Notes: generated by a model not told the origin, from the letters alone. Shown: positions 7,952-16,506, numbered from the stretch's first letter. The stretch is DNA of 64,000 nt from Novosphingobium sp. PhB57 (GCF_004342985.1 NZ_SMBO01000002.1:434001-498000), one strand, 5' to 3'. A program made the numbers and translations.

Positions 7952-8416
7952 TCAGCGGGGGCGAGCCGTGCGATACGGCCTGCCGTCCCGGTGATGATAG
8001 CCCTCGGCATCGAACGTCATGTCGATGTCCGGATAGGCGCCGGAACCGTCCGGGTTGCCGGCGCTGATGGCCACGAACACGCAATCCGCATCGCTCTCGT
8101 TGATGAGGTGATGGCCGTTGCGGACGCCTTTGGGCCAGGCGCAGATCTCGCCCGCCCGGACCGGGGTGCGGCCGCCGTCCTCCACCAGCACCGCTTCGCC
8201 GGCGATCATGACCAGAAGCTCGTCCTCGTCTTCGTGCCAATGGCGCTGGCTCGACCAGGCGCCGGGCTTGAGGACGACATGGCTGGCGCCCATCTCGCTG
8301 AGTCCGCCGGCCGGAGCGAGCCGCCGCCACCATCGTCCTTCAACCGCCGCATCGAACGGCTCCGGATATCCGGTGCGATTGGACGCGGCGATGGTCTCGA
8401 CATCGATCTTGGGCAT
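7952..8416 (-). CDS. cupin domain-containing protein
   Basis: 154 residues from the ATG at 8416 (MPKIDVETIAAS). The cupin metal motif is visible as SSQRHWHEDEDELLVMIAGE (His-x-His and Glu), and the second motif is AGEICAWPKGVRNGHHLIN. It is a single-domain small-molecule or metal-binding barrel; sphingomonad homologues are annotated only as cupin proteins. It converges with the GST-like gene, leaving 15 bases between stops, and faces away from dapE across 68 bases, so the two share an intergenic promoter region. Confidence 0.88.
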   Translation of the reverse strand: MPKIDVETIAASNRTGYPEPFDAAVEGRWWRRLAPAGGLSEMGASHVVLKPGAWSSQRHWHEDEDELLVMIAGEAVLVEDGGRTPVRAGEICAWPKGVRNGHHLINESDADCVFVAISAGNPDGSGAYPDIDMTFDAEGYHHRDGRPYRTARPR

Positions 8417-8484
8417 GGCGATCACTCCCCGAAACGGCCGTTCCGCTATGGTCTTGGGCGCGGTCCTGTGCAATGGCCCGCGGC

Positions 8485-9633
8485 ATGACCGAAGCCGTTG
8501 AGACCCCCGCGAGTGTCCTGGCACTCACCGAAGCCCTGCTTGCCTGCCCCAGTGTGACGCCCGCCACCGGCGCGGTGTTCGATTGCCTGGAGGGCCAGTT
8601 GGCGCCGCTCGGCTTCCACGTCCACCGTTTCCTGGCGGGAGAAGCGCCGGACGGTCCGGTCGAAAATCTCTTCGCGATCCGCAAGGGCCCCGAGGGCTCG
8701 CGCCACTTCGCTTATGCCGGGCACCTCGATGTGGTGCCCCCGGGCGAGGGCTGGAGCAGCGCGCCTTTCGCGCCCGAAGTGCGCGGCGAACTGCTCTACG
8801 GCCGCGGCGCGGTGGACATGAAGGGGTCGATCGCCGCGATGGTCGCGGCGGCCGCGCAGATCCCGGCGGATGCGGGCACGATCAGCTTCATCATCACCGG
8901 TGACGAGGAAGGCCCCGCGCGCTTCGGCACCCTGGCGCTGATCGATCATATGCGCGCGGTGGGCGAAATCCCCGACCTCTGCCTCGTCGGCGAGCCGACT
9001 TCGGTCCACCGCCTCGGCGACATGATGAAGATCGGCCGCCGCGGTTCGGTGAACATCTGGCTGGAGGTCGAAGGCGTGCAGGGCCACGTCGCCTATCCGC
9101 ACCTGGCCGACAATCCGATTCCCAGGCTGGTCGCCATGCTGGCCGAACTCGATGCCCTCGTACTCGACGAAGGCACCGACTGGTTCCAGGCCAGCAATCT
9201 GGAGGTGACCGACCTCACCGTGGGCAACGTTGCCACCAACGTGATCCCGGCCCGGGCCTCGGCGCGTATCTCGATCCGGTTCAACGATCTCCACACTGGC
9301 GAGAGCCTCTCGGCCCGCGTGGCCGAGATTGCGGAGCGCCACGGCGGCACCGCGCGCCCGGTGATCTCCGGCGAGGCTTTCCTCACCGAGCCCGGCGCCT
9401 TTTCCGCCATGCTCGCCGAAGCGATCCGCGCCGAGACCGGGGTGGAGCCCGAGCTTTCGACCAGCGGCGGCACCTCCGACGCGCGGTTCCTCAAGGACCT
9501 ATCCCCGGTGATCGAGTTCGGCCTCTCGAACGCGACGATGCACAAGCGCGACGAGGCCGTGGCGATCCCCGATCTCGAAGTGCTGGTCCGCATCTTCCGC
9601 CGCGTGACCGAAGCGGCGCTCGCAAAGGGCTGA
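8485..9633 (+). CDS. dapE: succinyl-diaminopimelate desuccinylase
   Basis: 382 residues from the ATG at 8485; an in-frame ATG at 8473 would add four residues. The enzyme hydrolyses N-succinyl-LL-diaminopimelate to succinate and LL-diaminopimelate in lysine and peptidoglycan synthesis. M20 peptidase features are clear: GHLDVVPPG (zinc His and catalytic Asp), GRGAVDMKG (bridging Asp), TGDEEG (catalytic Glu-Glu), and the C-terminal STSGGTSDARF and GLSNATMHKRDE metal ligands. Other genes of the pathway, dapB and lysC, are elsewhere in the window rather than in the same operon. Confidence 0.96.
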   Translation: MTEAVETPASVLALTEALLACPSVTPATGAVFDCLEGQLAPLGFHVHRFLAGEAPDGPVENLFAIRKGPEGSRHFAYAGHLDVVPPGEGWSSAPFAPEVRGELLYGRGAVDMKGSIAAMVAAAAQIPADAGTISFIITGDEEGPARFGTLALIDHMRAVGEIPDLCLVGEPTSVHRLGDMMKIGRRGSVNIWLEVEGVQGHVAYPHLADNPIPRLVAMLAELDALVLDEGTDWFQASNLEVTDLTVGNVATNVIPARASARISIRFNDLHTGESLSARVAEIAERHGGTARPVISGEAFLTEPGAFSAMLAEAIRAETGVEPELSTSGGTSDARFLKDLSPVIEFGLSNATMHKRDEAVAIPDLEVLVRIFRRVTEAALAKG

Positions 9634-9749
9634 ACGCCGGCTCCTGCGGGAGCAGCCCGGTGGCTGGAACTGACGGTAAGTCCGGCCGGCGACGTTGACC
9701 GCACGGGTCACGCTGTTAGTCTTGCCAGCAATTTTGTTGCGAGGTGGGA

Positions 9750-11069
9750 ATGGGCAGGCGCCTGACGCTTTATATCTTGGTCGGCATGGTGCTCGGCATT
9801 CTCGTGGGCTGGGCGCTTCATGCCACCCTGGCTGCCGACGATCCACGCCTGTTGCAGTGGTCGGACTACTTCCGGCTGCTGCCGGACGTCTTCCTCAAGC
9901 TCATCAAGATGATCATCGCGCCGCTGGTCTTCGCCACGATCGTCACCGGCATCTCGGGCATGGGCGACAGTGCGGCACTGGGCCGCATCGGCGGCAAGGC
10001 GCTGGGCTGGTTCATCTCGGCCAGCCTGATCTCGCTGGGCCTCGGCCTGGTGCTGGTCAACCTGTTCAAGCCGGGCGTCGGCGCCGGGCTGGATACCGGG
10101 GCCGACCTCGGCAAGCTGGACGTGGGCGAACTGACGCTGCGCCACTTCATCCTGGAGATCTTCCCGAGCAGCGCCGTCGACGCGATGGCCGAAAACAACA
10201 TCCTGCAGATCCTGGTCTTCTCGCTCTTCGTCGGCGTGGGCCTCACGGCCATCGGCGAGCGCGGGGCTATCATCGTCAAGGTGAGCGAAGCGTTGTCCGA
10301 GCTGATGTTGCAAGTGACGGACTACGTGATGCGCTTCGCGCCTTTCGCGGTGTTCGGCGCACTGGCCAGCGTGATCGCCACGCGCGGCCTTGGCATCATC
10401 GTCACCTACGGCGTGCTGGTCAGCGAATTCTACTTCGCGATGCTGCTGCTGTGGCTGCTGCTGTTCCTGATCGGCGGGATCTTCCTGCGCGGGCGGATCG
10501 TCACGCTGTTCCGCTATATCCGCGAGCCGCTGCTGCTTTCGTTCTCCACCGCCTCTTCCGAAGCCAGCCTGCCCAAGCTGTTCGAGCAGCTCGACCGCTT
10601 CGGCGTGCCGCGCCGTATCTCGGGCTTCATCCTGCCGCTGGGCTACAGCTTCAATCTCGACGGCTCGATGATCTATATGAGCTTCGCCTCGATCTTCATC
10701 GCGCAGGCTTACGGCATCCATGTGCCGATCGGGACGCAGATCCTGATGCTGCTGACGCTGATGGTCAGCTCCAAGGGCATTGCCGGCGTCCCGCGCGCCA
10801 GCCTGGTGGTAATCGCGGCCACGCTCACGCAGTTCGGCCTGCCGGTGGAAGGCATCGCGCTGCTGCTGGGCATCGACACTTTCCTCGACATGGGCCGCTC
10901 GGCCACCAACGTGGTGGGCAATGCCGTGGCAACGGCGGTGATTACCCGCAGCGAAGGCATGCTGCAGCCCCTGGTCGATCCTGAAGAGGAAATGCCCAGG
11001 GCGCCGACGCATTCGTCGTCCGAAGGGCGCCGGGGCCTGAATATCGACCCCGAGCAGTACGAAGGCTGA
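9750..11069 (+). CDS. dicarboxylate/amino acid:cation symporter
   Basis: 439 residues of the DAACS (GltP/DctA) family. Key features are the serine-rich re-entrant loop STASSEASLPK, the NLDGSMIYMSFASIF motif of TM7, the second hairpin SSKGIAGVPRASLVV, and the final helix DTFLDMGRSATNVVGNAVAT that binds substrate and cation. It takes up C4-dicarboxylates or acidic amino acids with H+ or Na+; the substrate cannot be chosen from sequence alone. I prefer ATG 9750, with GAGG seven bases upstream, over GTG 9744. A possible promoter (TTGACC 9695-9700, TAGTCT 9717-9722, 16-base spacer) precedes it. Confidence 0.93.
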   Translation: MGRRLTLYILVGMVLGILVGWALHATLAADDPRLLQWSDYFRLLPDVFLKLIKMIIAPLVFATIVTGISGMGDSAALGRIGGKALGWFISASLISLGLGLVLVNLFKPGVGAGLDTGADLGKLDVGELTLRHFILEIFPSSAVDAMAENNILQILVFSLFVGVGLTAIGERGAIIVKVSEALSELMLQVTDYVMRFAPFAVFGALASVIATRGLGIIVTYGVLVSEFYFAMLLLWLLLFLIGGIFLRGRIVTLFRYIREPLLLSFSTASSEASLPKLFEQLDRFGVPRRISGFILPLGYSFNLDGSMIYMSFASIFIAQAYGIHVPIGTQILMLLTLMVSSKGIAGVPRASLVVIAATLTQFGLPVEGIALLLGIDTFLDMGRSATNVVGNAVATAVITRSEGMLQPLVDPEEEMPRAPTHSSSEGRRGLNIDPEQYEG

Positions 11070-11075
11070 CGGGGC

Positions 11076-11104
11076 GCGGAGGGACGCGGTTTGCGTCCCC
11101 CCGC
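11076..11104. terminator. hairpin between convergent genes
   Basis: GCGG-A-GGGACGC (11076-11087) pairs with GCGTCCC-C-CCGC (11093-11104) around a five-base loop, one mismatch. It lies between the convergent symporter and DUF6491 stops and probably serves both directions. There is no T-run, so intrinsic termination is uncertain. Confidence 0.5.
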
Positions 11105-11115
11105 ACGTCGCCGCT

Positions 11116-11526
11116 CTACTGCGCGAGCTTCACAGGGGTGAAGGGCGCCAGTCCGCACCCGGCTCCGCGCTGGAATCCGCCCCCCACGCGGTTGAGCGGA
11201 TAGACGATGTCATTCCGGCAGAGCTGCGAGAGCGAGGTCGCATACGTAAAGCTGTCGGCGGATTTCAGGCCCGAACAACGGTTCGGCAGCGTCACCCGCC
11301 AGACGCGGTTGCCGGCGCCGCCGATGAAATCGATGGTCCAGTCGTCGCGGATGCGGGTGTTGGAGAACTGCACGAGCGACAGGCAGTCCTGCGCAGGGCC
11401 GATCGCCTCGGCCGCGGGACTGACCGGCGGCGGCGGTTTGGCCGGTTGCTGCGAGCAGGCGGCGAGGGCGAGCGGCGCGGCGGCGAAAGCGAGGGCAGGG
11501 GCAAAGCCAATGCGACGGCGGAGCAT
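11116..11526 (-). CDS. DUF6491 family lipoprotein
   Basis: 136 residues starting MLRRRIGFAP, with a lipoprotein signal peptide whose lipobox LALAAC gives an acylated Cys24. The mature part shows the DUF6491 pattern: DCLSLVQFSNTRIRDD, then RVWRVTLPNRCSGL, FTYATSLSQLC and a final RGAGCGLAPFTPV, with conserved cysteines suited to disulfides. Function is unknown; the family is common in sphingomonads. It converges on the symporter. nth ends only 14 bases upstream on the same strand, so it may be transcribed with dapB-nth. Confidence 0.82.
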   Translation of the reverse strand: MLRRRIGFAPALAFAAAPLALAACSQQPAKPPPPVSPAAEAIGPAQDCLSLVQFSNTRIRDDWTIDFIGGAGNRVWRVTLPNRCSGLKSADSFTYATSLSQLCRNDIVYPLNRVGGGFQRGAGCGLAPFTPVKLAQ

Positions 11527-11540
11527 GTACGTCCTCCCGA

Positions 11541-12200
11541 TCAGGCAGCCTTGCGAGCGGCTCCCTTTTGCAGAACCTTGTCCTTGTAGTCGCACAAGTC
11601 AACGACCGGGCAGCGCCAGCACTCCGGCGTGCGCGCCTTGCAGATGTAGCGGCCGTGCAGGATCATCCAGTGGTGCGATCCCACGCGGAACGGCTGCGGC
11701 ACGCGCTTCTCCAGCTGCTTCTCCACCGCCAGCGGGGTCTTGCCCTTGGCGATGCCGGTGCGGTTGCCGACGCGGAAGATATGGGTGTCCACCGCGAAGG
11801 TCTCCGCCCCGAATGCGCAGTTCATCACGACATTGGCCGTCTTGCGGCCGACACCGGGCAGTTCGACCAGCGCGTCGCGGTCTTCAGGCACTTCGCCGTC
11901 ATAGCGCGCGACCAGAATCTCGGAGAGGGCGATGACGTTTTTGGCCTTGGAATTGAACAGGCCGATCGTCTTGATGTGCTGTTTGAGGCCTTCCTCGCCC
12001 AGCTCGACCATCTGCGCGGGCGTCTTCACCTCGCGGAACAGCGCGCGGGTGGCCTTGTTGACGCCCACGTCGGTGGACTGCGCCGAAAGCACCACGGCGA
12101 CCAGCAGCTGGTAATTGTTGCCGAATTCCAGCTCCGTCTCGGGCGAGGGATTCAGCTCGGCGAGACGGCGGAAGAACTCGAAGATTTCGGCCTTGTTCAA
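11541..12200 (-). CDS. nth: endonuclease III
   Basis: 219 residues. It is a bifunctional DNA glycosylase/AP lyase for oxidised pyrimidines in base-excision repair. The helix-hairpin-helix motif LPGVGRKTANVV carries the catalytic Lys120, Asp138 lies in AVDTH, and the [4Fe-4S] ligands C187, C194, C197 and C203 have the canonical C-x6-C-x2-C-x5-C spacing. The start is TTG, chosen because homology begins at NKAEIFEFFRRLAEL and because TTGA overlaps the dapB stop, giving translational coupling. Confidence 0.95.
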   Translation of the reverse strand: MNKAEIFEFFRRLAELNPSPETELEFGNNYQLLVAVVLSAQSTDVGVNKATRALFREVKTPAQMVELGEEGLKQHIKTIGLFNSKAKNVIALSEILVARYDGEVPEDRDALVELPGVGRKTANVVMNCAFGAETFAVDTHIFRVGNRTGIAKGKTPLAVEKQLEKRVPQPFRVGSHHWMILHGRYICKARTPECWRCPVVDLCDYKDKVLQKGAARKAA

Positions 12201-12925
12201 AGGTCCAGAACCTCGGGCATGGTGTAGCGGCCGGCGGGCTTGTCCTTCAGCCACTGCGCGGCCTTGACCGCGCCCTTGGCGAAGATCGTGCGGTTTTCGG
12301 CCATATGCGAGAACGAAAGCCGCTCGCTGTCGCCCAGGAAGTGCACGGTGTGATCGCCTGCCACGGTGCCGCCGCGCAGCGCCGCGAAACCGATGGTCCC
12401 GGCTTCGCGCTTGCCGGTGATGCCGTCTCTTGCGCGCACGGCGGTTTCGGCCAGGCCGACCTCGCGGCCCTTGGCGGCGGCTTCGCCCAGCAGCAGGGCG
12501 GTGCCGGAGGGGGCGTCCACTTTCATGCGGTGGTGAGTTTCGACGATCTCGATATCCCAGTCCTCACCCAGCTTGCTGGCGGCTTCGCGCACGAGATGGG
12601 CAAGCAGCGTGACGCCGAGCGAGGTGTTGCCGGTCTGAAGCACGGGAATGTGCTGCGCGGCCGAATCGATCAGCCAGTGATGGCGTTCCTCCAGCCCGGT
12701 GGTGCCCACGACGATGGGAATGCCCGCATCCACCGCCGCATCGAGGTTGGCTTCGAGCGCGACGGGGGTGGAGAAGTCGATCAGCACGTCCGAATGGGCC
12801 GACAGTGCGCCGAGGTCTCCGTCGCGGCCGATACCGCCGGAAAGGTTCTCGCCGGCAGCCTCGATGGCCTGTGCGATCGCCTGTCCCATGCGCCCTGCGC
12901 TGCCGATAATTCCGATTCGTGCCAC
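12197..12925 (-). CDS. dapB: 4-hydroxy-tetrahydrodipicolinate reductase
   Basis: 242 residues; it reduces 4-hydroxy-tetrahydrodipicolinate to tetrahydrodipicolinate with NAD(P)H in the diaminopimelate/lysine pathway. The Rossmann glycine motif GSAGRMGQAI is at the N-terminus, VVGTTGL follows, and the catalytic segment ETHHRMKVDAPSGTAL contains the family His pair and Lys. The GTG start at 12925 has GGAGA about seven bases upstream; the frame stays open further upstream, but only this part is conserved. It overlaps nth downstream and is divergent from the sirtuin gene across 27 bases. Confidence 0.96.
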   Translation of the reverse strand: MARIGIIGSAGRMGQAIAQAIEAAGENLSGGIGRDGDLGALSAHSDVLIDFSTPVALEANLDAAVDAGIPIVVGTTGLEERHHWLIDSAAQHIPVLQTGNTSLGVTLLAHLVREAASKLGEDWDIEIVETHHRMKVDAPSGTALLLGEAAAKGREVGLAETAVRARDGITGKREAGTIGFAALRGGTVAGDHTVHFLGDSERLSFSHMAENRTIFAKGAVKAAQWLKDKPAGRYTMPEVLDL

Positions 12926-12952
12926 TTGCCGTCTCCGTTGAAGGCTGGTCTC

Positions 12953-13663
12953 ATGGCGGGGATGAAGGACATCCGCAACATCGTCATCCTCACCGGCGCG
13001 GGCGTGAGCGCCGAAAGCGGCATCGATACCTTTCGAGACGGCGGCGGGCTGTGGGAGCAGCACCGCGTCGAGGACGTGGCGACGCCGGAGGCTTTCGCGC
13101 GCGATCCCGATCTGGTGCTGCGCTTCTACGACATGCGGCGAGAGGCGATCCAGACCAAGGAACCCAACGCCGCCCATGTCGCGCTGGCGCGGCTCGATCG
13201 CGAATGGGAGGGCGAATTGCTGATCGTCACGCAGAATGTGGACGACCTGCATGAGCGGGCCGGGGCCAAACGCGTGCTCCACATGCATGGCGAGCATCTC
13301 AACGCCTGGTGCACGGCCTGCGACGTGCGCTCGCCTTGGACCGGGCCGCTGCTCGATCGCCCCGCCTGTCCCCAATGCGGCGCGGCGGAACTGCGGCCCG
13401 ACATCGTCTGGTTCGGAGAGATGCCCTACCGCATGGACGAGATCTTCGAGGCTCTGGAGCAGGCGGACCTGTTCGTCTCCATCGGCACGTCCGGCGCGGT
13501 CTATCCCGCAGCCGGTTTCGTGCGCAATGCGCGCGAATTCGGGGCGGAGACGCTGGAGTTGAACCTCGAACCTTCGCAGGGGACCGCTTGGTTCGATGCG
13601 GCGCGCCATGGGCCGGCCACCGCACTGGTCAGCGCCTGGGTAGATGAAGTGCTCGGCCTATGA
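12953..13663 (+). CDS. cobB: NAD-dependent protein deacylase (sirtuin)
   Basis: 236 residues of the Sir2 family. The NAD site is GAGVSAESGIDTFR (15-28), TQNVDDLHERAG follows, and the catalytic base is His112 in LHMHGE. The zinc ligands are C120, C123, C139 and C142. A Y59-x-x-R62 pair (FYDMRR) is the class III signature that in E. coli CobB and human SIRT5 accommodates succinyl or malonyl lysine, so desuccinylation is plausible. An ATG at 12962 is an alternative start. The stop overlaps the next gene (ATGA). Confidence 0.93.
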   Translation: MAGMKDIRNIVILTGAGVSAESGIDTFRDGGGLWEQHRVEDVATPEAFARDPDLVLRFYDMRREAIQTKEPNAAHVALARLDREWEGELLIVTQNVDDLHERAGAKRVLHMHGEHLNAWCTACDVRSPWTGPLLDRPACPQCGAAELRPDIVWFGEMPYRMDEIFEALEQADLFVSIGTSGAVYPAAGFVRNAREFGAETLELNLEPSQGTAWFDAARHGPATALVSAWVDEVLGL

Positions 13664-13998
13664 CGATGCACAAGGGGAGCTGTCACTGCGGCGCGGTCAC
13701 GCTGGAACTGGCGGATCAGCCGCACGAGGTTTGCGATTGCAACTGTTCGGTCTGCCATCGGCTGGGGGCGCTATGGTCCTATCACAGCCCCGCGAAGGTG
13801 CGGATCGAGGGTCCGCTGGCGGGCTACCAGACCGGCGATAAAGTGCTCACCTTCTGGCACTGCCCGCACTGCGGTTGCACCACGCACTGGAGCCCGGTCG
13901 ATCCCGCGCAGGACCGGATGGGCGTGAACATGCGCCTGTTCGATCCCGCACTGCTCGCGCGGCTATCGGTCTACACTTACGACGGCAGATCGGCCTGA
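13660..13998 (+). CDS. GFA family (Mss4-like zinc) protein
   Basis: 112 residues with the CENP-V/GFA cysteine pattern: GSCHCGAV near the start, CDCNCSVC in the first third and HCPHCGCTTHW in the middle, which bind one or two zinc ions. The family includes glutathione-dependent formaldehyde-activating enzyme, but most small members are uncharacterised and this should not be called a Gfa enzyme without a test. Its ATG overlaps the sirtuin stop by four bases, so the two are co-translated. It ends 22 bases into the convergent ThiF/MoeB gene. Confidence 0.88.
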   Translation: MTMHKGSCHCGAVTLELADQPHEVCDCNCSVCHRLGALWSYHSPAKVRIEGPLAGYQTGDKVLTFWHCPHCGCTTHWSPVDPAQDRMGVNMRLFDPALLARLSVYTYDGRSA

Positions 13999-14774
13999 AC
14001 GGGCGCTGCGGTCCCGCAGGTGCGGCAGCCGGGATCCTTGGCGATCCTGAGCGGCCGTAGCGAGGGCGCCATGCCGTCGATCAGGTGAAGCGTGCCATAT
14101 TGCGGAACACCCAGCGCGGCCTTGCCTTCCAGCAGGACGCGCATGGCATGCATGGCCGCAAACGTGCCGACCATGCCGACCATGGCCCCCAGCACACCGT
14201 CCGCCGCACAAGTATCGCAGTCCTGCGCATCGAAGGCATCGCCCACGAAACAGCGGTAGCAGGGCTGCTCCGGCAGGTGCCCGGCGAAATTGGCGACCTG
14301 GCCCTGGAATCGGCCAACCGCCCCGCTGGTGAGGGGAATGCCGAGTTTCACACAGGAATCTGACACCAGCAGCCGAGTCGCGAAGTTGTCACACCCGTCC
14401 AGTACCACGCTCGCGCCGGAGAGAATCTCTGCCGCGTTGTCACCCCCGAGACGCGTTACGGTCGGCAGGACCTCAAGGCCAAGATCAAAGCGCCGCACCC
14501 ATTCGGCCGCCGCTTCCGCCTTGGGCTTGCCGATATCAGATGGCGTATAAATCGTCTGACGTTGCAGATTGCTGACGTCCACCGTGTCGTCATCGATCAG
14601 TGTCAGCCGTCCTATGCCGGCTGCGGCGAGATATTGAAGGGCAGGACTGCCTATCCCGCCGCAGCCGACAAGCACCACATGCGCCTCCGCCAGGCCGACC
14701 TGGCCGGCGCCGCCCACTTCGGGCAGCACGATGTGGCGCGCAAAGCGCTGGAGGCGTTCCGGGGAAAGGCTCAT
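13977..14774 (-). CDS. moeB: ThiF/MoeB/HesA family adenylyltransferase
   Basis: 265 residues of the E1-like superfamily, which adenylates the C-terminal Gly-Gly of small sulfur carriers (MoaD or ThiS). It shows SPERLQRFARHIVLPEVGG, the nucleotide site VLVGCGGIGSPALQYLAAAGIG, DDTVDVSNLQRQ, and DGCDNFATR. The zinc pairs are CYRC and CRTC, and the possible catalytic Cys lies in TCAADGVLGAMVG. Length fits MoeB/ThiF without a rhodanese domain. It overlaps the DUF983 stop (ATGA) and is its downstream partner. ThiF and MoeB cannot be separated by sequence alone. Confidence 0.88.
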   Translation of the reverse strand: MSLSPERLQRFARHIVLPEVGGAGQVGLAEAHVVLVGCGGIGSPALQYLAAAGIGRLTLIDDDTVDVSNLQRQTIYTPSDIGKPKAEAAAEWVRRFDLGLEVLPTVTRLGGDNAAEILSGASVVLDGCDNFATRLLVSDSCVKLGIPLTSGAVGRFQGQVANFAGHLPEQPCYRCFVGDAFDAQDCDTCAADGVLGAMVGMVGTFAAMHAMRVLLEGKAALGVPQYGTLHLIDGMAPSLRPLRIAKDPGCRTCGTAAPVQADLPS

Positions 14775-15223
14775 TCGCGGCCTGCTTCGCCGCCGGTCGC
14801 GCCGCCCGACACCCCATCGGGCTCGGCCGGGATCGGCAGGGGTTCCGGCCGTTCCTTGCGGAAACCGTGCATGCCGAACCACCACTGGGTAGCGATTACC
14901 GCGCCTTTGGCGGGCTGGAGCATGCCGATCATCATCGCCACGGCCAGGGGAATTAGGATCGCGAACATGGCCGCGGGGCCAAGGTGGAAGTCCTTGGACA
15001 GGGTGATGATCAGCGGCGCCATCAGGTGGCCGGTGACGATCATGGCGATATAGGCCGGAAAGTCGTCCGCCCGCTGCGGCGTCAGATCCAGCATGCAGAC
15101 CGGGCAGCGTTCCAGCGGCTTCAGCCATTTGCGGAACAGGCGGCCTTCGCCGCAGCGCGGGCAGCGGCAACGCACGCCGCGCAGGGCGGCTTGCGAATAG
15201 GCTGCGGGAAGGGCGGGGCTCAT
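14771..15223 (-). CDS. DUF983 family membrane protein
   Basis: 150 residues. The N-terminal part has a zinc-ribbon-like pair, CRCPRCGEGRLFR and RCPVCMLDL, followed by two transmembrane helices (about 55-75 and 85-105; AYIAMIVTGHLMAPLIITL and AAMFAILIPLAVAMMIGML), the DUF983 layout. Members often lie near cytochrome oxidase genes, but here the partner is the ThiF/MoeB gene, which it overlaps by four bases. The C-terminal tail is Pro/Gly/Glu-rich and probably disordered. Function unknown. Confidence 0.85.
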   Translation of the reverse strand: MSPALPAAYSQAALRGVRCRCPRCGEGRLFRKWLKPLERCPVCMLDLTPQRADDFPAYIAMIVTGHLMAPLIITLSKDFHLGPAAMFAILIPLAVAMMIGMLQPAKGAVIATQWWFGMHGFRKERPEPLPIPAEPDGVSGGATGGEAGRE

Positions 15224-15321
15224 GGCCGGGGCCTACAGCATCGGGGCCGGGTGGGGCAAGGCGGGCCGGCCTGTCTGAAATGCCTTGCCGGGCCGGCCGC
15301 GACCCGGCTTTCGCGCAGCGG

Positions 15322-16176
15322 CTATTCGTCCTTGGAGATCTGCACCCGGTTGCGCCCGCCGTTCTTGGCGGCATAGAGCGCGCCGTCGGCATTGCGCGTC
15401 GCCTGGTCGAGATGGGCGAAATTGCGGATCGGGGCGAGTCCGCAGGAGAAAGTCACCGGCCATTCGTCCCCGCGCAGGGTGGGGTCGAGCGCGATGCTGG
15501 CGCGCAGGCGCTCCATCACCACGCGCGCTTCTTCCAGCAGGGTATCCGGGAAGAGAATCGCGAATTCCTCGCCGCCCCAGCGGGCCACCACGTCCGACCG
15601 GCGCACGCCGTGTTCCAGCCGCAGCGCCACTTCGCGCAGCAGTGCGTCGCCGGTGGCATGGCCGAAGCGGTCGTTGATCGCCTTGAAGCGGTCGATATCG
15701 ACCATCGCGAAGACCGAATTGCAATCGGCCGCGAGGATCCGCCGCGCCGAATCGAGGAAGCCGCGGCGATTGCGCAGGCCGGTCAGTTCGTCGCGTTCGG
15801 AAGCCTCGATCAGGCGCTCGATCCGTGCCGCCGATTCGTTGGCGGCCACGGCCACCCCGTGGAGCAGGCGGCCGACGAGGTCCTGGTTGCCCACGGGAAC
15901 CATGCCCACGCGCTCCCCGGCCTGGATCGACCGGAGCATCTCCGTCGCGGTGGTGATGGGGCTGAGCAGCGCATGGATCGCCGCGATGCCGAACAGGGTC
16001 CCCAGCAGGGTGGCGGCCAGCAAAATCAGCAGGATCGCCGGCTGCCACTGTCCGGTAGCGGCCTGATAGGCGACGCAGGCGAGCAGCGGAACGTGCACCG
16101 CCCCGAAGCAGACGAGGAGGATGCGCCATTCGTAGCGCCGGGGGAACAGGAAAGTCGTGGCCTGATAGAAGCGCAT
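15322..16176 (-). CDS. membrane-bound diguanylate cyclase (GGDEF)
   Basis: 284 residues: two transmembrane helices (about 18-38 and 48-70), a short HAMP-like linker (LLSPITTATEMLRSIQAGE) and a GGDEF domain. The active site is RWGGEEFAIL (GGEEF at 201-205) and the inhibitory I-site RRSD lies at 192-195 with the correct five-residue spacing, so the enzyme should make cyclic di-GMP from GTP and be product-inhibited. The sensor part is minimal; the input signal is unknown. It stands alone, 98 bases downstream of the start of DUF983 on the same strand. Confidence 0.93.
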   Translation of the reverse strand: MRFYQATTFLFPRRYEWRILLVCFGAVHVPLLACVAYQAATGQWQPAILLILLAATLLGTLFGIAAIHALLSPITTATEMLRSIQAGERVGMVPVGNQDLVGRLLHGVAVAANESAARIERLIEASERDELTGLRNRRGFLDSARRILAADCNSVFAMVDIDRFKAINDRFGHATGDALLREVALRLEHGVRRSDVVARWGGEEFAILFPDTLLEEARVVMERLRASIALDPTLRGDEWPVTFSCGLAPIRNFAHLDQATRNADGALYAAKNGGRNRVQISKDE

Positions 16177-16506
16177 GGGGAGCCTCTTCCGTCGGGCGAA
16201 GGCCGCCCGGGTCGCATGGAGACTACATCACTACGCTTATTCAGTGGTTAAATTTTTGCATCCCAGCCGGATAGAGCAGGTTGCGGGCCGAGGACGACAA
16301 GTCGGCAGTGCCGCAAGCCAAGACCGGCAGGCCCTTGTCTTCGTGGTTTTACTTGTCGCTCGTCATCGCGGAGGAAGTCCGGGTGAGGCAGCGCCTGTGC
16401 GTCTTTGCCGCGGCGGCCTGTGGGCAAGTTTGCGGACAAGCCCGCGGACAAGTTGGTGAGGCGCCGGGGGATAAGCCCCCGGCCACCTCTCATGCTTCGG
16501 ACCGGA
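16177..16506. other. intergenic region downstream of dnaA
   Basis: No convincing gene. The left part has a short AT-rich tract (about 16227-16260). The right part, next to the dnaA stop, holds three 12-bp direct repeats (16419-16454) and an 8-bp GC hairpin (16463-16470 with 16476-16483). The hairpin is followed on the dnaA strand by no T-run, so it is not a standard terminator. Confidence 0.55.
16419..16454 (+). repeat. three 12-bp DnaA-box-like tandem repeats
   Basis: TGTGGGCAAGTT, TGCGGACAAGCC and CGCGGACAAGTT follow each other without a gap at 16419, 16431 and 16443. The first nine bases of each resemble the DnaA box TGTGGATAA with two or three differences. A further GGGGGATAA lies at 16466. 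All are in one orientation, immediately downstream of dnaA. They could be low-affinity DnaA sites or iteron-like elements; this is inference. Confidence 0.6.
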
